From: Chara braunii
Taxonomy: Eukaryota > Streptophyta > Charophyceae > Charales > Characeae
Direction of reading: 5' to 3'
Assembly (NCBI GenBank): GCA_003427395.1
Contig: BFEA01000404.1
Coordinates: 1,169,740-1,204,284 of the forward strand
Length of the DNA: 34,545 nt
Part shown: in pieces, positions 30,977 to 34,545 of the stretch
How positions within the stretch are numbered: position 1 is the stretch's first letter
Layout of the letters: every line of letters begins with the position of its first letter
Notes under the pieces: model-generated
Databases searched by the model: none
Told to the model about the DNA's origin: nothing
The model's input: only the letters and a program-made list of their open reading frames with translations
Made by a program: the position numbers and the translations under genes

Positions 30977-31730
30977 CTGAAGGAACGCCTGCACGGGCCG
31001 CGCCAACAGGGAAAAGGTTTTCGGACGCCCTCTCTCGCCGGAATAGCCGACGTGGACGACGCTCGCTTTCTACTTCTCGACTGGGAAGACTATCGACACT
31101 TACTGTCCATCGGGGGCAGGGAGCTCCCACCAGCTTTTTCTTCAGTTACCGCCCATAGATAGGCTCGCCATCCCCGACGTGGAGCCTGATCGACTTAGAT
31201 GACGGTCAGCGCCCACGAGCGCCAGACCCTCCTCCCTCGAACGTAAGCTTGAGCTCTGCAGAGGTCCTCCGGGTCGCTTCTAACGAGAGTGCGTGCGGGC
31301 GCTCCCTCACCGAGCTACGCTATTTGCTCCTCGTGCCTCAAAAGTGCTGTGGATTCTCTCGGTCGCGAACGCATGCGAGCGCAGTCCCCAGGGGTGGCCC
31401 GCCTTGCTCCGGGCGCCTCAAAAGTGCTGCTGATCTCCCGATCGTGCGTATTCCTATCTCGTGCGCCGCACGCATGAGCGTGCTCAGTGCAGGATCCCCT
31501 CTCGAGCGCGTGCGAGCCGCTGCCTCTTGCACGACTCCGGTGCGTGACGACCCTCTCTCCCTCTCGCAGCATGCGCAGCCGAGCCCTTGTTCATGCGCAA
31601 CACGCGTGCCCTGCCCTAGAGCTCTCTTCTCGCAGCGCTAGTGCCGAACACAAGATTTCACTTGAGCGCACGAGTACTCGCCTCCGAGCGCTTTTTCTCG
31701 TGCGCCTCCCCTTTTTGTCCCCCCGCCCTT

Positions 31731-31738
31731 CTTATATA
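31731..31738 (-). promoter_or_regulatory. Candidate TATA box (TATATAAG) in 5' LTR of element G
   Basis: This is the copy that would drive the genomic RNA of element G toward ORF A, gag and pol. Flanked by pyrimidine-rich plus-strand sequence. Start site unproven. Confidence 0.42.
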
Positions 31739-33030
31739 CCTTTTTCTCCCTCTTACAACGATCCTTCCTCCCTCCTCTCTGCCAATCCGCGTTCCCTTCC
31801 CTTCTCTCCCTTTCGTTCTCCCTTTTTTCCCACTCTCGCGCCAACCATTTCGTCAAATTTTCGGGTTTTCGTAATGCTTTCATTAATCTTCCAATCTCCC
31901 GCTTCCTCCTCGAAGCTCCCCCCCCCCGTTCTTTCCTCGACTTACTCCTTGCCTCCGCGAGATCTTCCCTCCTTTTCTGTCGCTCAAATCGCTTGCTTCT
32001 CTCCGCCCACAAAAAAAAGAGCCTGCTCGTATTTAGGACAAGTCTTCGTCCAGGTTCATTCCCAGGAGCCTTCCCCACGCAGATCCTCTCTCCCCCAAAC
32101 CATACTTCGGAATTTTTTTTTTTGCTCAGCCGCCAATATTTCGCGAAATTTTCGTAGTTCTCCGCCTGTGACCTCAGCTTGTATGTATCTCCTTCCGCGA
32201 TCCGTTCTTAGCCAGTCATGCCGCCTCCCTCCTCATTTCTGGATCCAGAGGAGTCCTGAGAGCGCGCGCATTCCCGTTTTCGTACTGCCCAGCTCGGCCA
32301 ACGAATCTGGAAATCTTGGTGCACTTCTTGCAGTGGTCAGCCCGATCAGTCCCCGTGCATCTAGCTCGCTTTTTGATCTCGGTGCGTTCTTGCTCCCGAG
32401 GGTCTGTTCGCCTGCCTACCATTCTCTCCCACCCACAATTTGGCTTTTCACGCTCCCGCCACAGTCAGTCTGTTCGTCTTCTTTCTTGGCATGTCTTCCG
32501 ATCTCGGTGCGTCTCTGCTTTGCCTATGTAGTTGTGACTCCGGAAACGGTTACCAAAAATCTTCCTTGGCCGCCTCCGCCCCCTTCACAGCAGGGCCCAC
32601 CTTCGTGATGGTCGCCACCCGTTCCGAAACCACGATCTCTTACTCAATCCGGGCCTTGTCCCGTGACTGCCCGATGTTGACGCTTGTGTACTTCCCAACG
32701 TCCAATCTTTCCACGGTCCCCCCCCTTGACTGTATCGTTTGACGGCATTGTCGCCCCTGGCGGCCTGACATTGGCACTTGTCCCCCAGAACTGGCGCCCG
32801 AGATTCCAATTTCCTCGCACTCTGAGCGAACCCACCTGCGTTTGTCGCCCAGCCTCGCTTTTCTTCGCACTTAGGTCCGCACCGGCCAAGCCCGTGACCC
32901 CTCATTGGCCACTTTTATCCCGGCTAGTCCAAACGTCAGTAACGACCAAAGAAAAGAAGACCACTTTCCCCCTTTTCCTGGTGTGAGCATCAGCTCCTCC
33001 CCAAGACTCGCAGCCAGTTCTAAGAATCGC

Positions 33031-33036
33031 CACGTG
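33031..33036. promoter_or_regulatory. G-box-type CACGTG in right LTR U3
   Basis: Counterpart of 2478-2483; context GCCACGTGGTCGC. Confidence 0.25.
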
Positions 33037-33757
33037 GTCGCTTCCTCACATTGCTGTAGGCGCTCTCTGGTGCGATCGCATTATTAGAATAGCGTCGGCC
33101 GTCGTGGCGTCTCACTGGATCTCCCGGTACCGCAGACCAGGCTAGGCAAGAGCAAACCTCGCCACGTACGCCCGCGGTAGTCCGGTGTTCATCCATAATC
33201 GAGGTCCCGGACCTTCACCGACCGCCCGCTTTTCATCTGACCAAGGCTCATCCCGATGCACATCGTCCACCCCGCATTTTCCGATTTTGACACCGAAAAC
33301 TTCAATCTTTTAGGATCCGCCCGAGCCCGCTTGTGATCAAGTTGTCATCGCCACTTCAGGCCATCGAAGGGTTAGTGAGGAGGCCCGGAAGCCCAAAAAT
33401 ATCATACCCACACGCATACATACGTCAAAACCACGCTAAAAACAGCAAAAGGGGAAAATATTTCTCGTTTTAAATAAAGAAAAACCCTTCGGCTGGTGGC
33501 CAGCCGCCCGACAACGGCACATAGCCCATCGTCGAGCCCCCTTGCTCTCGCCGGAATCCTGCGGCATAGGGAGGGAGGGCTCGTATGCGTTAGGCGGCCG
33601 TGATGCCCTCGCTGTCGGAAGTTTCCCGAGTTCCAAGTGGTGGGGTTAGACAAGCGTCTATTTGAGGGATCCCTCGGGGTCTAAGAAGAGCCCTCCAAGG
33701 GAACGAAAAGCCCACCGCAGTGAATGGGTTGATTGGGGACTATACGCCCCGACAAAG

Positions 33758-33776
33758 CGGCGGCGTTGCCGGGGAT
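33758..33776 (+). promoter_or_regulatory. Primer-binding site of element H (tRNA-Asp type, degraded)
   Basis: CGGCGGCGTTGCCGGGGAT, mismatched to TGGCGCCGTTGCCGGGGAT at positions 1 and 6, with the last 13 bases exact and the same AAG spacer as in G. Confidence 0.7.
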
Positions 33777-34146
33777 GGGCATTTCTCCTGCGGCCGCGGC
33801 CGGCTCAGGAACTGCGGTGTTAGGGAGGACCGGCGTGACAGGCGGTGGCGAGAGTTTTCGGCGTCGGTTTTTTCAGGATTTTCACTTCTTCAACGACAAT
33901 TTTCATTCGCTTCGGCACGACTGCGACTTTTCTTCGGACAGCGAGGCGAGTTTTTTTTGGTACCATTTCCGCTTGGGCAGCAGCGGTGGGGGAGCTACTT
34001 GGGGCTTGTTTTTTTGTTTGGGGAGGGTTGTCGGGGCTGTTTTGGGTGAGAGGGACTCAGGGTGTCAAGGTTTCTTGGATTTTGCACGTCCGCTCCGGCC
34101 TACTTGCGACTCCGGTCCGCGCTCTCGGCCTCCGGAAGGCATCCAG

Positions 34147-34226
34147 GTCAGTTTTCCTTTGGAGTAAGTTCTTTTTTTTTTACAAGTATTTATTTCTAAA
34201 AATTTAAAAATTAAAGGGGAGCACAG
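34147..34226 (+). other. Candidate leader intron of element H (80 nt)
   Basis: CCAG|GTCAGT donor and GCACAG|TTTG acceptor as in G; interior is very A/T-rich (TTTATTTCTAAAAATTT). The ORF A start codon follows 18 nt after the acceptor. Confidence 0.5.
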
Positions 34227-34244
34227 TTTGGTTGAGGGGTTTGA

Positions 34245-34545
34245 ATGAGGGTGAAAAATAACGAAAGGGTGGGAAGAAGAACCGTTCGGGAAAATAGCGT
34301 GAGGGGGTCCGCACGTGGGGAAGGAAGAGTGGACTCAAGGGGGAGAGAAGAAGGGGGGGTTCGAGAGGGCCCGAGGGCATTATCTATTTGGGATCCAACG
34401 GGGTCGCCTAACATCCTTGACCCGCACGGACTGTGGAGGGCGCCCGCCCAAGGGGTGGCTCCCTGACCGGAAAGGATTCCGCGGGAAGGGTTTGGGTTTT
34501 CGATTCTCGACCCGCGAGGGTTGTGTGCGGAGCCCGCGAGAGAGA
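34245..34545 (+). pseudogene. ORF A copy of element H (stop at 34464-34466, runs off the window)
   Basis: Begins MRVKNNERVGRRTVR and keeps SIWDPTGSP and ILDPHGLW of the ORF A in element G. TGA at 34464-34466 ends the first frame, but SILDPRGL follows in the same phase to the window end, as in G, so the stop is probably a mutation. Agreement with G despite many third-position differences is the best evidence that ORF A is a gene. Confidence 0.6.

Larger units (their letters stand above)
33514..34545 (+). mobile_element. Element H: 5' end of a second, related retrotransposon (truncated by window end)
   Basis: Plus-strand order is LTR end (33514-33754, ends CCCCGACA), AAG spacer, PBS, GC-rich leader, intron-like segment and ORF A copy, the same as element G in inverted orientation. 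From the PBS onward the sequence aligns with the minus strand of 28913-28300. The LTR end does not resemble that of G. The LTR of G starts exactly at 33513, so G probably inserted into the LTR of H. Confidence 0.75.

Noticed and set aside
31487-32608. 373-codon plus-strand frame in the right LTR
   Set aside because: Ser/Pro/Leu-rich because the DNA is pyrimidine-rich; the left LTR copy has the frame broken by small indels, with no sign of coding constraint.

Overview
The window looks like repeat-dense eukaryotic nuclear DNA, made almost entirely of nested LTR retrotransposons. Three separate elements use primer-binding sites matching the 3' end of a plant-type tRNA-Asp (...CCCCGGCAACGGCGCCA, recalled from memory). 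This points to the green-plant lineage; a charophyte alga such as Chara is a low-confidence guess. I see no host gene.

Layout. (1) Element G, minus strand, is a giant Ty3/gypsy-type retrotransposon. Its 3' LTR is 1-2916 (cut by the window edge) and its 5' LTR is 28917-33513 (4.6 kb). The minus strand reads: 5' LTR, PBS (28913-28895), leader with a candidate 78-nt intron, a 6.2 kb block of tightly packed unknown ORFs (28464-22242), gag (from 22179, interrupted, resuming at 9183, ending at 6617), a -1 frameshift site (6638-6632), pol with RT, RNase H and integrase (to 3249), PPT, 3' LTR. (2) Element L, plus strand, 9184-21431, lies inside the gag of G. It has about 5 kb LTRs, its own PBS and PPT, and a 2 kb non-coding interior, as in a non-autonomous LARD. 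It is flanked by CCGC/CCAC; removing it with one 4-bp copy restores the gag reading frame. (3) Element H, plus strand, 33514 to the window end, is a relative of G with a different LTR end but the same PBS, leader intron and first ORF. G appears to have inserted into or beside its LTR.

The most unusual part is the ORF block upstream of gag in G. About ten ORFs lie head to tail with stop/start overlaps or gaps of a few bases (ATGA, ATGGTTAG, TAA-GGGG-ATG). At least five are divergent paralogs of one protein family I do not recognise. The arrangement looks polycistronic, which is unusual for a eukaryote. Several ORFs and pol carry in-frame stops, so this copy is dead, but the ATGA-type junctions are intact. 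The second striking part is the U3 of element L, which holds a dozen near-perfect hairpins in 1.9 kb upstream of a TATA box.

G encodes the usual Gag, protease, RT, RNase H and integrase. L encodes nothing but shares PBS type, LTR ends (TGTCG...CGACA) and a similar PPT, so G-like machinery could have mobilised it. Assembly quality is imperfect: there is a 365-base N gap, scattered single Ns, and LTR pairs with blocks of total identity beside diverged blocks.
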